Shown: positions 15,906 through 24,488, numbered from the stretch's first letter. The stretch is 44,447 nt of DNA from Onthovicinus sp900555545 (GCA_949296915.1 CASFPX010000017.1:1-44447), one strand, 5' to 3'. Made by a program: numbers and translations. The notes: generated by a model from the letters alone, not told the origin.

Positions 15906-16436
15906 CTATTCTTGAAATAAATTCCCGCCGGAACAATCAATTGCCGCAATCAGTGGAAAATCTTGGAATTCAAGCCGCTTTACAGACTCGCAACCAAGGT
16001 CCTCAAATCCAATGACTTCGCAGGAGACAATATGCTCGCAGGCAAGCGCCCCTGCACCTCCGATCGCACAGAGGTATACGGAGTGGTTGCGCACGATAGC
16101 ATCACAGACGTCCCGGCTCCGCTTCCCCTTGCCGATTGTCGCAGCCACACCGAGATCAAGCAGCCTCGGCGTATAAACATCCATTCGGCCGGAGGTTGTA
16201 GGGCCACAACTCCCAATGGCTAAGCCGGACGGCGTCGGTGTTGGCCCGGCATAGTAAATCACCGCATCTTTTAGATCATAAGGCAGTTGCTTCCCCGATG
16301 CCATCCACTCAAAAATACGCTTGTGGGCAGCGTCACGTGAGGTGTATACGGTTCCAGAAAGGATAACACGATCCCCGGCTCGGATAGTACCGGCCAGCTG
16401 CTTTAATTCACTTGTATTGCACCGGATTACTGCCAA
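15906..16436 (-). CDS. Fe-S hydro-lyase beta subunit (fumarase/tartrate dehydratase type)
   Basis: A 176-residue protein matching the beta (C-terminal) part of class I fumarases and L-tartrate dehydratases. Motifs include GDRVILSGTVYTSRDAAHKR, GPTPTPSGLAIGSCGPTTSGRMD and the Lys/Gly-rich IGKGKRS. In the known enzymes this subunit works with an alpha subunit that holds the [4Fe-4S] cluster; no alpha gene is next to it. Upstream on the same strand are a DivIVA-like protein (12 bp away) and ndk. Fumarate hydration is the default guess, but without the alpha subunit the substrate is open. Confidence 0.88.
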   Translation of the reverse strand: MAVIRCNTSELKQLAGTIRAGDRVILSGTVYTSRDAAHKRIFEWMASGKQLPYDLKDAVIYYAGPTPTPSGLAIGSCGPTTSGRMDVYTPRLLDLGVAATIGKGKRSRDVCDAIVRNHSVYLCAIGGAGALACEHIVSCEVIGFEDLGCESVKRLEFQDFPLIAAIDCSGGNLFQE

Positions 16437-16448
16437 AGGAATGCCCCC

Positions 16449-17231
16449 TCATACATTTGATTCAGGAGATTTTTTGTGGCTGTGGACAGCCGAAATCTCC
16501 AAATTATCCAGATTGATCTCAAACTGAGTTGTTCCGTCATCCGAATCGCTTTCATTCTCGGAACATACCACGTGTTTCTGTGCATAAGCCTCGGCAAATT
16601 TGGGGAATCCATGGCCATCTTCAAACAAATTGGGGGTAGCCAGCTCCAACTTATCGGATATAGCGGTCAGGCGTTCCTTTAGCGAACCAAGAGATTGATT
16701 TAACGCTTCTGTCGTATCAGAGAGATCAGCTGTAAACCGCGTAATATCGTCGGATACGCTACGTGCCGTATCCTTATACTCCTTGGTGAGCGATGATACG
16801 CGATTTTCTGCCTGTTCTACAATTTTATCCGCATAAACCTGCGCATCAATCATTAGAGCACCGATTTGTGATTGGATTACCCGGAGCTTTTCTTCACTGT
16901 CGCTCATCTGATTGGTGCGCTCCTCCAGTTTTTGATGAAACGCCTTTTCCAACTCTGCCTTTTCCAGCTCTGCCCGCTGAAGAGATTCTTCCCCCATGCG
17001 TTTTTGCTCCGACAACTGGCGCTCGAGTTCCTGAACATGATTATTTAATCGGTCATTTTCCGCCTTGAGCGCTATAATTTCCTGATCCCGACCGGCGATA
17101 TCCCGGTCGGTCTGTTCGCGATTGCCGCTACTCTCCACTAAAGAGGCTTGGAGTTGAGAAATGTATTTCATGACATCTTCCTTGTTAAAGCCTCTCAAAC
17201 TGGTGCGAAATGGAATATTATCAGCCATCAT
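16449..17231 (-). CDS. DivIVA-domain coiled-coil protein
   Basis: A 260-residue cytoplasmic protein. The N-terminus (FRTSLRGFNKEDVMKYISQLQ) is the DivIVA/GpsB-type membrane-curvature domain with the typical RGFNKEDV core. Residues ~45-200 are strongly heptad-patterned coiled coil (QELERQLSEQKRMGEE), and the tail (~205-260) is acidic and disordered. DivIVA relatives mark cell poles or division sites and recruit partners; this one's partner is unknown. GGAGGCGAT precedes two tandem ATGs, so the start may be 17231 or 17228. It lies between ndk and the fumarase-beta-like gene. Confidence 0.85.
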   Translation of the reverse strand: MMADNIPFRTSLRGFNKEDVMKYISQLQASLVESSGNREQTDRDIAGRDQEIIALKAENDRLNNHVQELERQLSEQKRMGEESLQRAELEKAELEKAFHQKLEERTNQMSDSEEKLRVIQSQIGALMIDAQVYADKIVEQAENRVSSLTKEYKDTARSVSDDITRFTADLSDTTEALNQSLGSLKERLTAISDKLELATPNLFEDGHGFPKFAEAYAQKHVVCSENESDSDDGTTQFEINLDNLEISAVHSHKKSPESNV

Positions 17232-17249
17232 ATCGCCTCCACAGGAAAA

Positions 17250-17717
17250 TTAAAGATAGTACCTGGTTACATCCGGATCAAACCAGATCTGAATTTCCGT
17301 GCGGAATGCCTCCACGCAGTCGCTCGCGTGAATTAAGTTTTCGCAGCAACGGTTCTCATCCAAAGAGCGTTGTAGGGAATCGATACCCAGATCACCGCGA
17401 ATTGTCCCTTTTGCCGCCTTTACAGGATCCGTCGCACCGACAATCTCTCGTACCTTTGTAATGATATTCTCGTCCTCTGATTTTACAATAATCGGTACAA
17501 CATATTTTCCCTCAAAATATTTGGCGGCTTTTTCTTTAAAATCCTCCCCAACTTTCTCAATTACTTCGGCATAGTGTTCAAAAACCCGCTCACGTGTAGC
17601 CTTTACTGTATTGATCCAGTCGATCTCGATACCGCCTTTTTTTAAATATCCAATGATCTGCTGGGTTAAGTTTCGCTCGATGGCGTCCGGCTTTAACATA
17701 ATAAAACTATAATACAT
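17250..17717 (-). CDS. ndk: Nucleoside diphosphate kinase (divergent)
   Basis: Transfers the gamma phosphate from ATP to nucleoside diphosphates through a phospho-histidine. The 155 residues start with the family opening (SFIMLKPDAIERNL), and contain TDPVKAAKGTIRGDLG and the active-site region NLIHASDCVEAF with His130. The usual signature reads NxxHGSDS, so the Gly-to-Ala and Ser-to-Cys changes, and extra residues around 85-90, make it a divergent member. GGCGG-type ribosome site before the ATG. First gene of the cluster with the DivIVA-like and fumarase-beta-like genes. Confidence 0.93.
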   Translation of the reverse strand: MYYSFIMLKPDAIERNLTQQIIGYLKKGGIEIDWINTVKATRERVFEHYAEVIEKVGEDFKEKAAKYFEGKYVVPIIVKSEDENIITKVREIVGATDPVKAAKGTIRGDLGIDSLQRSLDENRCCENLIHASDCVEAFRTEIQIWFDPDVTRYYL

Positions 17718-17755
17718 CGTAATCCGCCTTTCAAAATAAATAACAAATCATTTTT

Positions 17756-17784
17756 ATTGTACATTTTTATTACGCTTTTCGCAA
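17756..17784 (-). promoter_or_regulatory. Promoter of the ndk cluster
   Basis: TTGCGA (17784-17779), 17-base spacer, TACAAT (17761-17756) on the minus strand. Confidence 0.7.
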
Positions 17785-17828
17785 GTAAAAAACGAAAATT
17801 GCGCCTGTAAACCAAAAAAATTTAATAT

Positions 17829-17860
17829 AAAAAACCGGAGCAAAGGAAAACTTTGCTCCG
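17829..17860 (-). terminator. Terminator of tRNA-Val
   Basis: CGGAGCAAAG stem (17836-17845 with 17851-17860) followed by GGTTTTTT on the minus strand, directly after the tRNA. Confidence 0.9.
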
Positions 17861-17863
17861 TCA

Positions 17864-17939
17864 TGGTGGACGCTAACGGATTTGAACCGCTGACCCTTCG
17901 CACGTCAAGCGAATGCTCTACCAGCTGAGCTAAGCGTCC
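17864..17939 (-). tRNA. tRNA-Val (GAC)
   Basis: Minus strand, 76 nt with encoded CCA. Acceptor GGACGCT/AGCGTCC, D-arm GCTCAGCTGGTAGAGC, anticodon arm TTCGC-TTGACGT-GCGAA giving anticodon GAC, T-arm AGCGG-TTCAAAT-CCGTT. Confidence 0.96.
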
Positions 17940-17966
17940 GTGTGTTCATTTGTAAGGCGCTTGATT

Positions 17967-17995
17967 ATTATATTATATTCAACGAAAAAAAGCAA
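17967..17995 (-). promoter_or_regulatory. Promoter of tRNA-Val
   Basis: TTGCTT (17995-17990), 17-base spacer, TATAAT (17972-17967), about 28 bases before the mature 5' end. The remaining ~110 bases up to the mscS promoter are AT-rich and show nothing recognisable. Confidence 0.65.
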
Positions 17996-18108
17996 GGGGT
18001 ATTTAAAAAAAAAATTAAATTAATTTTGCTGCCATTCTGATGATACGCCTGAACGTCCCCTGCCGGAACATTTAATCCCGCATTATACAAAAACAGTCAG
18101 AATCTTTA

Positions 18109-18137
18109 TTGCAAAGTATCTGTTTAGGAATTATAAT
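18109..18137 (+). promoter_or_regulatory. Promoter of mscS
   Basis: TTGCAA, 17-base spacer, TATAAT, about 40 bases before the start codon. Confidence 0.7.
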
Positions 18138-18177
18138 AAATTGAACACAGAGTTGTCAACTGACGGAGGCGATTTTT

Positions 18178-19029
18178 ATGCTTGCCATTACCTTTAACAG
18201 CGCTTCACTTCAAAATATATGGGAAAAGTTTTCTGATTTTCTGCCGCACATCTTGGCGGCAGTGCTGATTTTTGCAGTGGGTTTCTGGCTCTCCGCCCTC
18301 ATCGGGAAATTGGTTGTAAAATGGATGACCCACCATAATATTGATGCGACGATCCACGCCTTTGTACGCGGCGGCATCGTACTTACGCTCAGAATTGTTG
18401 TAATTCTGTCGGCGCTGGCCACTTTGGGAATCAATGTAAACTCCTTTATTGCCGCTATTGGCGCAGCAGGAGCTACTGCGGGCATTGGGTTAAAGGACAG
18501 CGTTTCTCAATTTGCGAGTGGAATCCAAATTCTCTTTAATAAGCCCTTTAAAAAGGGAGACTATATTGCAATCGACACAGTCGAAGGGATTGTTGATGAA
18601 ATTAAACTTATGCAAACAACACTGAGAACAGCTGATAACAAATTGGTCATTCTCCCAAATTCTACTATAACGCTTGACGCCATCACCAATTATACAGCTC
18701 AGGACATCCGACGACTAGATATCAATTATCGTATTTCCAGTATTACCCAACTCGACGCGGCACGAAAAATTATTCTGGAATATATTCAAGAATTACAGGG
18801 CGTCCTTGATGACGAAGGGAAAAAGCCGTTGGTAGCTGTTACTGGGCAGGATTCCTCTGGTATCATTGTAACCGCTCAGATCTGGTGTAAGGCGGAAAAT
18901 TATTGGGATAATTTGTATTTTATGCAGGAGCAGGTGCGCCGCAGCTTTTCCCGGGAGGGAATCACCTTCCCTGGCGAGCGAATTGATTTAAAAGTGATTC
19001 AATCATTCCAAACGGAGGAACACGCATGA
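18178..19029 (+). CDS. mscS: Small-conductance mechanosensitive channel (MscS family)
   Basis: A 283-residue heptameric channel expected to open under membrane tension and protect against osmotic downshock. It has three membrane helices (about 20-45, 60-85 and the pore helix 88-115, rich in Gly/Ala: AAIGAAGATAGIGLKDSVSQFASG), followed by the beta domain (KPFKKGDYIAI...GIVDEIKLMQT...LPNS) and a C-terminal alpha/beta domain. ACGGAGGCG sits 7 bases before the ATG. The stop overlaps the start of the next gene by 4 bases (ATGA), so the pair is translationally coupled. Confidence 0.95.
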   Translation: MLAITFNSASLQNIWEKFSDFLPHILAAVLIFAVGFWLSALIGKLVVKWMTHHNIDATIHAFVRGGIVLTLRIVVILSALATLGINVNSFIAAIGAAGATAGIGLKDSVSQFASGIQILFNKPFKKGDYIAIDTVEGIVDEIKLMQTTLRTADNKLVILPNSTITLDAITNYTAQDIRRLDINYRISSITQLDAARKIILEYIQELQGVLDDEGKKPLVAVTGQDSSGIIVTAQIWCKAENYWDNLYFMQEQVRRSFSREGITFPGERIDLKVIQSFQTEEHA

Positions 19030-20195
19030 CAAAATTACTGATCAAACTATTTATCAAAGATGATGGGAGTGCCCCAATGACGCCAAAGTTGCGGGAAAAA
19101 TTTGGTGTCCTGAGCGGCTGTGTCGGCATTGTGCTGAATGTGCTGCTGGCTGGTGCAAAACTCGTTGTTGGAACGATCGCCAACAGTATCTCCATCACGG
19201 CTGATGCCGTTAACAACTTTTCAGATGTCGGTGCCTCTGCTGTCAATCTAATTGGAGCTAAAGCAGCTGCTAAGGCTCCAGATAAGGAACATCCTTTTGG
19301 TCACGGACGGATTGAATATATTGCTGCGCTGATTGTATCCTTCATTGTGCTCTCCTGCGGGCTGGAATTAATCAAGACATCCATTGATAAAATCCTGCAT
19401 CCCGAGGTCGTTCTATTCAGCTATCCTGCAGCGGCGGTTCTGGTGCTCTCTATTCTCGGCAAACTGTGGCTGGCACTGTTTAACAACAAGATTGCCAAAC
19501 GAATCTCATCCGTTTCCAACAAGGCCGTGGTTGCGGATAGTCTGAGTGATATCATCTCCACATCCGCCACCCTAATTGCCCTCATTTGCTCCAAGTTTAC
19601 CACGTTGCCCGTGGATGGCTATATTGGTATTCTTGTTGCGCTTTTTATTATATTTACAGGTATTTCTATTGTACGGGATACGGTAAGTCCACTGTTGGGC
19701 GAGCGCCCGGACAAGGAACTGGTGAATGAAATCGAACAGGAAATTCTTTCACAGGATGGTATAATTGGCGTTCACGATCTGATGGTACATAGCTATGGCC
19801 CGTCGCGTGTTTTTGTCTCTGCCCATGCGGAGGTGCCATCTGATGCGGATATCAATGTCAGTCACGATGCAGTGGATAACATTGAGAATAACCTGCGGAA
19901 AAAATACGGTATCCTCGCTACGATCCATATGGATCCCATCGTCACGAACGATGAACACATTGCGGAACTCCGTAACAAAATCAACAGGATCGTAAAACAG
20001 ATTGATCCCGAACTCACCACTCATGATCTTCGAGTGGTAGAGGGACCCACGCACACGAACGTCATCTTTGATGTGGTCACCCCCTATCGTTACAAGATTC
20101 CCGGATCGTCACTCTCTGAGTTGATTGAAAAAGAAGTCAAAAAAATCAATCCGACATATAACACGGTCATCACCGTGGAAAACAGCTACATTTAA
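19026..20195 (+). CDS. Cation diffusion facilitator transporter
   Basis: A 389-residue divalent-metal/H+ antiporter family member (Zn, Mn, Fe or Co). About six membrane segments lie in residues 35-235. Metal-site motifs are present: DAVNNFSDVGAS in helix 2, HPFGHGRIEYIAAL after it, and VADSLSDIIST in helix 5. The cytoplasmic C-terminal domain (~240-330) is followed by an extra ferredoxin-like segment ending at 389, so it belongs to the longer bacterial CDF group. Coupling to mscS suggests a shared role in ion or osmotic balance, which is inference. Confidence 0.93.
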   Translation: MTKLLIKLFIKDDGSAPMTPKLREKFGVLSGCVGIVLNVLLAGAKLVVGTIANSISITADAVNNFSDVGASAVNLIGAKAAAKAPDKEHPFGHGRIEYIAALIVSFIVLSCGLELIKTSIDKILHPEVVLFSYPAAAVLVLSILGKLWLALFNNKIAKRISSVSNKAVVADSLSDIISTSATLIALICSKFTTLPVDGYIGILVALFIIFTGISIVRDTVSPLLGERPDKELVNEIEQEILSQDGIIGVHDLMVHSYGPSRVFVSAHAEVPSDADINVSHDAVDNIENNLRKKYGILATIHMDPIVTNDEHIAELRNKINRIVKQIDPELTTHDLRVVEGPTHTNVIFDVVTPYRYKIPGSSLSELIEKEVKKINPTYNTVITVENSYI

Positions 20196-20231
20196 CAGTA
20201 AAAGGTTTGGAAGGCGATGTTCTCCAGTTTT

Positions 20232-20750
20232 TTACTCTTTGTCTGTTTCCATTAGGCGCTGCTTTGCGCGGAAAAAGGTTACACGCGCCCAATTTTCGCT
20301 CTTTCCCTGCACTTCTCCGATCTCACGGAAGCTCAAATCCCCCGAGAGGCGTAATAGCACCGTTTCGCGCATGTTTTCCGGCAGTTTCAGAATGTTTTGG
20401 TAGAGGTGCTTGACCGATTCCCGCGCGACATAGTCATCCTCCGGTGTAAAAGCTGCATCCAAAAGATCCGCGGTCAGTTCAACGCTTTTTTCTCTCTTAT
20501 TCCTGTTCCATTGCCGGTACAGGCAGTGCCTGGCAATCTGGAACAGCCAGGACTTCATGCTACATTCCCCACGAAAGCGCCCAATGGATGAGATCGCACG
20601 GAAAAAGGTTTCCTGTGTCAGCTCTTCGGCCAGATCGGCGTCTCCACAGCGCGAAAAAAGGAAACGGTAAACATCCTGGACATACGCCTCATACAGCTGC
20701 TCCATATCCCCGGAACGGTCAAATACCCCTCTCCCCCCTTTGTATTTCAA
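20232..20750 (-). CDS. ECF-type RNA polymerase sigma factor
   Basis: A sigma-70 family regulator of 172 residues from the ATG at 20750 (AGGA 7 bases upstream), or 157 from the ATG at 20705, where the family match begins (MEQLYEAYVQDVYRFL). Region 2 spans ~16-80 (DADLAEELTQETFFRA, FRGECSMKSWLFQIARH) and region 4 ~110-165 (LPENMRETVLLRLSGDLSFREIGEV), joined by a short acidic linker. It is encoded 33 bp downstream of a zinc-finger membrane protein that is its likely anti-sigma factor. Converges on the CDF gene. Confidence 0.9.
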   Translation of the reverse strand: MKYKGGRGVFDRSGDMEQLYEAYVQDVYRFLFSRCGDADLAEELTQETFFRAISSIGRFRGECSMKSWLFQIARHCLYRQWNRNKREKSVELTADLLDAAFTPEDDYVARESVKHLYQNILKLPENMRETVLLRLSGDLSFREIGEVQGKSENWARVTFFRAKQRLMETDKE

Positions 20751-20783
20751 GTTCCTAATGCGTTATATATACCCCTTAACCCC

Positions 20784-21587
20784 TCAGCCGATTTGCTCAA
20801 TCGGATTCCCATCCTGATCGAAGGGCATCGGAGCGCTGCTGATGTCAGAACGCCAATCCTCTGCTGGAATGACAAACAGATCCAATACGCTCCTGTTTCC
20901 GCTAGTATCCGATATACGGCACTGGTAGATAACCCCATCGTTTCCAAAACGATATCCTGCCATTTCTTCTGGCAAATCAATCCCATAAATCAGGATATAT
21001 GCGTTGCCTCCATAACCGTAATTGAGCGCGAGGATTTTGCCAGGATCAAATATCTGTATGCCACTGCTCCAATAGCGCGCCTTAAAGAGAGAATCACGAT
21101 CCATTTGCAGCAGGACTCCCTGTCCGCTTGGGGTACGAAATATGGCGACAACTTTTCCGGCCTTCTCATGGTGGCCAATATAAGTAAGTTCCCCGGGGCC
21201 ATAAATTTCACTATATTCCCGGCTGGCAATTTCGAACAAAAGCTCCTGATTATCCGCATAGCCAGCCTGAGTCGGATTTGCAACGTATCCCTCTGACGTA
21301 AACCATCGGATCGTCAACCCTGTTGCGGCAATGATTACAATAAGCAATAATACAATACACACAGCGATCGCAACCCGCTTGTGGGTGTATTTTTTTACTA
21401 TTTTTAAAAAGTCCGCTTCACCTTCCGCGTGCGGCTGCGGCAGAATAAGTTGATGCTTCATCTGTTCCAGTGCGGCGCTGCACGAGGTGCATTCTCTTAA
21501 ATGCGCCTCGACAATATGATTTGTCTCAGCGCTCGAAAGCTGATCCACATACCCCAGCAGCAGATCGCGGATAACGTTGCAATTCAT
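20784..21587 (-). CDS. Membrane anti-sigma factor (zinc-finger type), putative
   Basis: A 267-residue single-pass protein. The N-terminal 70 residues have the anti-sigma zinc-finger pattern HxxxCxxC (HLRECTSC) preceded by a conserved Cys (NCNVIRDLLLGYVD). A membrane segment covers about 90-112. The outer ~150 residues are a unique domain without a motif I know. It would hold the neighbouring ECF sigma factor inactive at the membrane. The start at 21587 is preferred because GGGGGA is 7 bases upstream; at 21593 the spacing is too short. Confidence 0.82.
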   Translation of the reverse strand: MNCNVIRDLLLGYVDQLSSAETNHIVEAHLRECTSCSAALEQMKHQLILPQPHAEGEADFLKIVKKYTHKRVAIAVCIVLLLIVIIAATGLTIRWFTSEGYVANPTQAGYADNQELLFEIASREYSEIYGPGELTYIGHHEKAGKVVAIFRTPSGQGVLLQMDRDSLFKARYWSSGIQIFDPGKILALNYGYGGNAYILIYGIDLPEEMAGYRFGNDGVIYQCRISDTSGNRSVLDLFVIPAEDWRSDISSAPMPFDQDGNPIEQIG

Positions 21588-21655
21588 AAACATTCCCCCT
21601 AAACAACTACTTCATAATAGTAGTCCTGCAGCTGGCTAATTCGTTACAAATAAAA

Positions 21656-21696
21656 TCCAAAAATAAAACCCCGGAGTGAAATCAACCACCCCGGGG
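21656..21696 (-). terminator. Terminator downstream of the dead gene
   Basis: CCCCGGGGTG/CACTCCGGGG stem (10 bp with one G-T pair) followed by TTTTATTTTTGG on the minus strand. Confidence 0.8.
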
Positions 21697-21758
21697 CATT
21701 TACTCTTAATGAAATGACCTACACGATTGTCTTGACTTTCAAATCAAATCTATAACAA

Positions 21759-21839
21759 TTAAATTCGAACGAAAAGATTTTCTGCAGTTGTACGCTCCAT
21801 ATCAACTACTTCCTGATACGGATCTACGTACCATTCCAT
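21759..21839 (-). pseudogene. Short ORF remnant
   Basis: A 26-residue reading frame (MEWYVDPYQEVVDMERTTAE...) that looks protein-coding in composition, ends in a stop, but has no ribosome site and an in-frame stop directly before its ATG. It lies between the 21887-22076 remnant and the terminator, so it may be the C-terminal part of the same or a neighbouring lost gene. Family unknown. Confidence 0.35.
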
Positions 21840-21886
21840 CTATAGAAACAAATCAGCAGATATTTGCTTAACGTATATTCACTTTT

Positions 21887-22076
21887 TCATTTATTGACCG
21901 CTTGACGCATCCTGTTAAATTCTGCTGCCGCACGATCTATAAAACCAATAAATTGCTTCGATGCTCGGATAACATTTTGACGAATAATATTTTCGTCCTT
22001 TTAATCCGCTGCTAATTCTGATCGTGCCTTATTTAACTGAATGCGCGGTTACCAAACCCGGCTCATCAGAGTACAT
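21887..22076 (-). pseudogene. Broken small gene of unknown family
   Basis: A good ribosome site (AAAGGAGGGCGG) precedes ATG at 22076, but the frame stops after 15 codons (MYSDEPGLVTAHSVK). A shifted frame continues as IQLNKARSELAAD, then after an in-frame TAA as DENIIRQNVIRASKQFIGF and IDRAAAEFNRMRQAVNK to a stop at 21887. The composition of these segments is clearly protein-like, so this is a gene broken by at least one frameshift (near 22035) and one nonsense change (near 21995). I do not recognise the family. It keeps an excellent promoter and a downstream terminator. Confidence 0.6.
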
Positions 22077-22223
22077 TGGAACCGCCCTCCTTTGTCAAAT
22101 TGCCCTGCGATGATACTACCATCGAAACGGGCTGATCCCGAAAAAACCATCTGTTGGATTTTTGGGGATCCATCTAAAAGGATTTCAAACTTTCAATCTG
22201 TTCGATTTCCTTTTTGCATCTAT

Positions 22224-22252
22224 ATTATACGCAACAGTATTGTAAAAGTCAA
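22224..22252 (-). promoter_or_regulatory. Promoter of the broken gene
   Basis: TTGACT (22252-22247), 17-base spacer, TATAAT (22229-22224). The ~140-base leader to the ATG contains short possible stems (CGGGATCAGCCCG; GATGGTAGTATCATC). It is divergent from, and 60 bp away from, the DUF1292 promoter. Confidence 0.75.
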
Positions 22253-22311
22253 CATATTTTTTCAACAAATAAAAGTATTTTTATTTGTATAATTTATATA
22301 AATAAATACAG

Positions 22312-22340
22312 TTGACGGATTTTGAAAACGATTGTATTAT
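22312..22340 (+). promoter_or_regulatory. Promoter of the DUF1292 gene
   Basis: TTGACG, 17-base spacer, TATTAT, about 30 bases before the start codon; AAGGAG at about 22357 is the ribosome site. Confidence 0.7.
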
Positions 22341-22370
22341 ATATTTAAACATAAATAAGGAGTAACCTTT

Positions 22371-22676
22371 ATGGATCACAATCAGGAATATAACCCAGAC
22401 CTTGTTACCGTGATTGATGAAAACGGCACGGAGCATACTTTTGAGGAGCTGGATCGAATTGAAACGGATGAGGGGCGGTTCATTGCACTAATTCCCGCCT
22501 TTGATGAGAGCGAGGAGATCATTGACAGCGACGGAGAATTGATTATTCTTGAAGTATCGGAGGACGAGAACGGCGATACTATTCTCTCCCCTATCGAGGA
22601 TGATAACCTCTTTAATAAGATCGGTAAGATTTTCGAGGAGCGTCTAAGCGATTTGTACGAAATCGAGGAAGAATAA
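22371..22676 (+). CDS. DUF1292 family protein (YrzB-like)
   Basis: A 101-residue acidic cytoplasmic protein. The central part (VTVIDENGTEHTFEELDRI ... FIALIPAFDESEE ... LIILEVSEDENGD) matches the DUF1292/YrzB family, common in Firmicutes and usually found beside ruvX or alaS-linked genes. Its function is unknown. Here it stands alone between a dead gene and the SpoVB-like flippase, with its own promoter. Confidence 0.85.
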   Translation: MDHNQEYNPDLVTVIDENGTEHTFEELDRIETDEGRFIALIPAFDESEEIIDSDGELIILEVSEDENGDTILSPIEDDNLFNKIGKIFEERLSDLYEIEEE

Positions 22677-22907
22677 TCTCCTTCCCTGCCCTGTGCGATC
22701 ATTGTAGCTTTTATAACCCAACACTCTTTGATTTTGGAAGCCTTTCTCCGTTCTCCGGTCTGCAGACCTCCCGGCAGCGCCTCTTTTAGTGGTTGCCGGA
22801 CGTTGGGAGCGTAAAAGAAACGGGCGGCATCCACCTGCTTTATTTTGCAGGTTATCATCAGCTACAAACCGGCCGGGCGGGGTTTTATCTGTTCAGTAGA
22901 AGGCAGT

Positions 22908-24488
22908 CTATCTCTTTGTTGAGATTGGCTGCTTCTTCTTTTTTCCAAAAATCAGGCTCATCCCCCATCGGATATCGTCTGTTGTAACACTGCGGAAGAC
23001 TACCAGAAGGGATAGATAGATCATTAGATAAATAACTATCCCCGGGATAGCGGCTATCCCACCGCTTTCATTCCACCCGTACAAAAAAATGGCGCATATT
23101 CCCGGGAGGATGGCAGAGAGAATTGGGAGGATCACCCAGTGACGAAAATCAAATTTGATCTGCACAACATGAAGCAGACGGTTTAAACTCAACGCTCCGT
23201 TTAAAATCTCGCTCAGAAAAATGGTCACTATGTACCCCGGAAGACCTGTGCGTGGCAGGACAAACCAGACCATCATCACACTTAAAAATGAATCAATGAT
23301 GTTGTACTTCATGGAGCTCATCTGTTCGTTTAAGCCTTTCAGCATACTATCTACGGCCGTATCAACATACATGATGGGGATCAACGGCGCAAAGAGACGT
23401 AGATAAAAGGGAATATTGGCATTGTTAGAGACAAAGGCGGCAATATCTCTTGAAAAGAAAAACATCGTTCCGGCCGCTCCTATAGAAAAAATGTATGCAA
23501 CCTGGAACATCCGGCACACCAAATAGTGGATGTGATGATTTTCACCGACGGGACCACCTCCAATTTTAGAATGTGTCTCCGTCAGTTCCGGAATAATCAA
23601 ACTACAAAACGCAGATAAAAACACGCTGGGGAACAGAACGGCCGGTAATACCACCCCGTGCACTGTACCAAAGACCGCATGTGCATTCTCTACCGTCATC
23701 CCGTTTTTACGCAGTCTATTGGGTACAAGAAGATTTTTCATTGTTAATAGACCCGAACGCAGATAGGAACTCAGTGCAATCGGCAGGCCGATGTGAAACA
23801 TTCGCCTGGTAAGTGTGTGATCCCGCTGAACGCAGGCACGAATGAACTTCCGGCAGTCAATCCGATAGAGTAAATAGGACCCTATACATATTAAAAATTC
23901 AGATATGACTGTTGCGCCAATCATGACCAGGCATATTCCTTCCAAATTATCTTGAAGGCTGACTGCTGTTAGTCCACATATGGTCAGCAGGATTTTAATG
24001 ACCTGCCCCGATATCTGCATGGCAGAGTTGGGAAGAATTCGACGTATTGCCGTAAAATATCCACTGAGCGCACAGGAAACCGCAGTGAACGGAAGGCTAA
24101 TCGCAGCCAATTTTAGCGGTCGGATCGTAATTGTCTCCTCAATCCAGCGGGCGCCGATAAACTCTCCTAATAGGAACAGCGCAATTCCCGCTGTCAGACC
24201 AAACCCGAGCGCATAGAGCACACACTTTTGAATGGCATCAGGCACACAGTCCGGCTTGTCAAGCCCGATTTCCTCAGCAGCTAGCCGGGTAGCTGTCAAA
24301 TTGATTCCGGAGGTTGCAAAAGTAATAAAGAGGGAATATACGGATAGGATCAATTGAAATACACCCATCGCCGCAACTCCGATTCTATTCGAAATAAAAA
24401 GATTGAACCAGACGCCAACCGCACTGATAGCCAGCGAGGTAGCAGTCATGATTATGGCATTCATTAAAAATCTGCTGGCATTATTCAT
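22908..24488 (-). CDS. SpoVB-like polysaccharide/lipid flippase (MOP superfamily)
   Basis: A 526-residue integral membrane protein with about 14 hydrophobic helices and the typical opening of the SpoVB/MurJ group (ISNRIGVAAMGVFQLILSVYSL ... FATSGINLTATRLAAEE). SpoVB is needed for spore cortex synthesis and is thought to flip lipid-linked precursors. The ATG at 24488 has GAGGAAG 6 bases upstream and is preferred to the GTG/ATG pair at 24509-24512. Whether it acts in sporulation or in another surface polymer pathway cannot be decided from the sequence. Confidence 0.88.
   Translation of the reverse strand: MNNASRFLMNAIIMTATSLAISAVGVWFNLFISNRIGVAAMGVFQLILSVYSLFITFATSGINLTATRLAAEEIGLDKPDCVPDAIQKCVLYALGFGLTAGIALFLLGEFIGARWIEETITIRPLKLAAISLPFTAVSCALSGYFTAIRRILPNSAMQISGQVIKILLTICGLTAVSLQDNLEGICLVMIGATVISEFLICIGSYLLYRIDCRKFIRACVQRDHTLTRRMFHIGLPIALSSYLRSGLLTMKNLLVPNRLRKNGMTVENAHAVFGTVHGVVLPAVLFPSVFLSAFCSLIIPELTETHSKIGGGPVGENHHIHYLVCRMFQVAYIFSIGAAGTMFFFSRDIAAFVSNNANIPFYLRLFAPLIPIMYVDTAVDSMLKGLNEQMSSMKYNIIDSFLSVMMVWFVLPRTGLPGYIVTIFLSEILNGALSLNRLLHVVQIKFDFRHWVILPILSAILPGICAIFLYGWNESGGIAAIPGIVIYLMIYLSLLVVFRSVTTDDIRWGMSLIFGKKKKQPISTKR

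Noticed and set aside
22041..22292. 83-residue plus-strand ORF
   Set aside because: It lies across the promoter and leader of the minus-strand broken gene and lacks a ribosome site.
22677..22907. Possible small gene or element between DUF1292 and SpoVB-like
   Set aside because: A few short stems (CCGGCA/TGCCGG; ACCTGC/GCAGGT) but no consistent frame or known RNA pattern.
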